DNA from: a virus
DNA: 55,802 nt
Virus record (IMG/VR): IMGVR_UViG_3300011252_000208
Location: 1 to 55,802 of that record
Reading direction: 5' to 3' (one strand)
In this document: positions 54,135 through 55,802 of the stretch, piece after piece
How the letters are laid out: the number at the start of each line of letters is the position of its first letter
Numbering within the stretch: position 1 is the stretch's first letter
Made by a program: the position numbers and the translations under genes
The notes under the pieces: model-generated
Told to the model about the DNA's origin: nothing
Seen by the model: only the letters and a program-made list of their open reading frames with translations
Databases searched by the model: none

Positions 54135-54350
54135 TTATTCTCCGTTGATTTTATTTTTATCTATAAAGTCAGGATCAACGGGCCAAGTAACATTTGCGGG
54201 AAATCCAGACTGAGCGGGTATGTCCCGCAGTGCTTGTCGATAAGTACGCCACTCGTCTGTGATGCGGTCAGCTAATGCCATTGTGTCCGATAGTTCAAGG
54301 AGTAAATTTCTATTCTCTCTAACTATATCAGATGCGGTTTTGACAGACAT
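54135..54350 (-). CDS. Tail fibre assembly chaperone, copy 2
   Basis: A 71-residue protein: MSVKTASDIVRENRNLLLEL, MALADRITDEWRTYRQALRD and QSGFPANVTWPVDPDFID. WRTYRQALRDIPAQ then VTWP is the tail assembly chaperone pattern shared with 53061-53261. Its start shares TAATG with the end of the large fibre gene. It precedes the second fibre gene by 2 bases. It probably assists folding of the large fibre; each fibre has its own chaperone. Confidence 0.7.
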   Translation of the reverse strand: MSVKTASDIVRENRNLLLELSDTMALADRITDEWRTYRQALRDIPAQSGFPANVTWPVDPDFIDKNKINGE

Positions 54351-55802
54351 TATAATTTCCCTACGTTAAGATAAATTGAAGATGAAGACAAAGCAATGCC
54401 CAAGGCTCCAACTCCATCTACTCCAGCAACACTAAGTGACGATGAACCAGAAGTTAATGCGTACGTCTGACCAGTTGTTAGCCCACTTACTGACGTATTA
54501 ATTCCACCAGCAACCGTAACCTTTCCTGTTGCCCCATTTGATATGTTTTCCGCTGCAATACCTACAAACGCTGGGGAGGTTGCATTAAGAATGCGAACAT
54601 TAGTTCCATCAGCATTTACCAGACTACCCGTATCAGGGTCATAAACGGCGGCGGGGTAGTAGTCACTTTTTCCTATACCCCATTGAACCTTTTGCGATAT
54701 TGGTGCAAAGGTAATCTCTGCAGCACCTACGGACACTTCTAAAAGAGTATTAGCAGTCCCTGCAGTTTCATGATACTGTAAGTATTGTTTATCACCAGCA
54801 ACGATTAAATAGGTATTGCCGTCCCCCATCGATAAAGGAGTGCCAGTATCAAGCCGAACTCCACCAGTATCCGCAAGCGTAATATTTGTGCCACTAACTG
54901 TTAAAATGTAATAGTAAAAATAAGAGCCAGCATAGCTGCTGATAAGAACTGTTTTGTTAAGAGAGGGTATATACGTTAGCTGGGGATGTGGACCGCTACC
55001 AGTAAGTCCAGTGCCATCAACTTCCGACCCACCACTAACGCTTGTTCCGCTGATCGTTAAAGTTTTCATAGTAATCTTGAGTTCACCCGATATTTTATAA
55101 GCCATGATAAATTTATTTGCGGTAGAATCAAAACACAATGCAGTACAATCTGCTGAAGAATTACCTACAGATACTTGTGCTTGTGTCCCAAGGGAAACAG
55201 TTGTGCCGCTGACAGTTCCAACGCGGCCATAAATTACGCCCCCATCATAAACGAAAAGAACTTTTTGTGCATTACTATCGTAATCAACTTTAACATTATT
55301 TGTTCCAGATGACCTTAGTGTTACAGGAGTACCAAACGAAAGGCTTGTACCACTAACTGTTACAACCACCGCCATTGCGTAATTATTGCCGGAATTTTGA
55401 TTATAGGTAACTACAGTCTTTCCAGAATTAACATCATAAGCGGCGTCCATATCTATCGCTGTGGCGCTAGTAGTAGCGGCAGTTCCAAATGAAATTTGCC
55501 CGTTAGCAATAGTTCCAACTCTGCCATAAAGATAGTTGCTAGTACCTCTAAAAAACAATAACACTTTGTCATTAGCAGTATCATAAACTAACGCAGCACT
55601 ATCTGACGCCCCACTCCCCTGTGCCACAGCAGCTTGCAACTCTGCTTCCGCTACAGAAACTGTCCCACTAGAGGTCAATCCTACTAAATTACCCGCTGAA
55701 ATAGCACCTGTAGCAGTAAACGTCTGTTCACCACCACCGCTTGCCGCCACAAACGATAAATCGGTGCCATCAGATGTTAGAACTGTTCCCGCAGCACCTT
55801 TT
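54350..55802 (-). CDS. Tail fibre protein, C-terminal part (cut by window edge)
   Basis: The frame is open from base 55802, without a start; it begins KGAAGTVLTSDGTDLSFVAA, module B of the 53266 fibre. Then come about seven beta-propeller-like blades of about 50 residues with a TVSGTSLSFGT-type strand (e.g. TVSGTTVSLGTQAQVSVG, LYGRVGTIANGQISFG). A C-terminal GATGKVTVAGGINTSVSGLT and SSSIYLNVGKL end follow. The codon split at 55802 and 2-1 completes in frame (GAA), so it is the C-terminal two thirds of the gene at 1-530. Likely a receptor-binding fibre. Confidence 0.75.
   Translation of the reverse strand, partial: KGAAGTVLTSDGTDLSFVAASGGGEQTFTATGAISAGNLVGLTSSGTVSVAEAELQAAVAQGSGASDSAALVYDTANDKVLLFFRGTSNYLYGRVGTIANGQISFGTAATTSATAIDMDAAYDVNSGKTVVTYNQNSGNNYAMAVVVTVSGTSLSFGTPVTLRSSGTNNVKVDYDSNAQKVLFVYDGGVIYGRVGTVSGTTVSLGTQAQVSVGNSSADCTALCFDSTANKFIMAYKISGELKITMKTLTISGTSVSGGSEVDGTGLTGSGPHPQLTYIPSLNKTVLISSYAGSYFYYYILTVSGTNITLADTGGVRLDTGTPLSMGDGNTYLIVAGDKQYLQYHETAGTANTLLEVSVGAAEITFAPISQKVQWGIGKSDYYPAAVYDPDTGSLVNADGTNVRILNATSPAFVGIAAENISNGATGKVTVAGGINTSVSGLTTGQTYALTSGSSSLSVAGVDGVGALGIALSSSSIYLNVGKL

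Overview
The window looks like the complete genome of a lytic, short-tailed (podovirus-like) tailed phage. The host is probably a marine alphaproteobacterium. That guess rests on protein families I recognise from uncultured marine phages, not on a direct host marker. The two ends appear to join: the tail-fibre gene cut at base 1 continues in frame into the gene cut at base 55802, so the breakpoint is probably arbitrary in a circular or circularly permuted molecule. I see no integrase, repressor, tRNA, CRISPR array, insertion sequence, DNA polymerase or RNA polymerase.

Layout. Almost everything is on the minus strand, so genes are transcribed from high to low coordinates. From 24 kb down to 1 and on across the junction come: small accessory genes (24.0-21.8 kb); an 1818-residue protein with a C-terminal ADP-ribosyltransferase-like domain; large terminase, portal, a GroES-like co-chaperonin, scaffold and major capsid (16.3-7.7 kb); small virion proteins, three tiny basic proteins and two neck adaptors (7.6-3.8 kb); a cupredoxin-like virion protein and a 22-residue-repeat protein; two tail-fibre genes each paired with a tail-assembly chaperone (1.4-0 kb and 55.8-53 kb); a tail-hub propeller-like protein; a lysis cassette with an M15 endolysin and several membrane proteins (50.6-48.3 kb); and four ejection or internal virion proteins (48.0-40.9 kb). 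The replication and recombination block lies at 40.7-31.5 kb. It holds a DUF1064 nuclease-like protein, a Sak4-like ATPase, an SSB-like protein, a DEAD/DEAH helicase, a Cas4-like Fe-S nuclease and a TOPRIM primase-helicase.

The only sizeable plus-strand block is a leftmost-early-type cluster of small genes at 28.97-31.44 kb, plus one ribbon-helix-helix regulator at 40.67 kb. It diverges from the small terminase gene across a 423-base control region with an imperfect 63-bp tandem duplication and palindromic TTTACCGTAAA boxes.

The most unusual part is 24.1-28.0 kb. It is rich in non-coding DNA with palindromes centred on GAACAATTGTTC, G-rich TCGGGG tracts, iteron-like TTGAC repeats and strong terminators. 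Between these sit a putative amidoligase fused to a winged helix and a gamma-glutamylcyclotransferase-like enzyme, a pair suggestive of a phage peptide or amide modification system. Base composition of the plus strand flips sharply at about 24.1 kb from A/C-rich to G/T-rich, which makes this region a candidate replication origin or a recombination junction.

Several real genes too short for a simple ORF cut-off were added (11661-11795, 14328-14495, 22636-22758, 24362-24538, 29661-29747, 30227-30382). Many starts were moved to codons with a good ribosome binding site or an ATGA/TAATG overlap.
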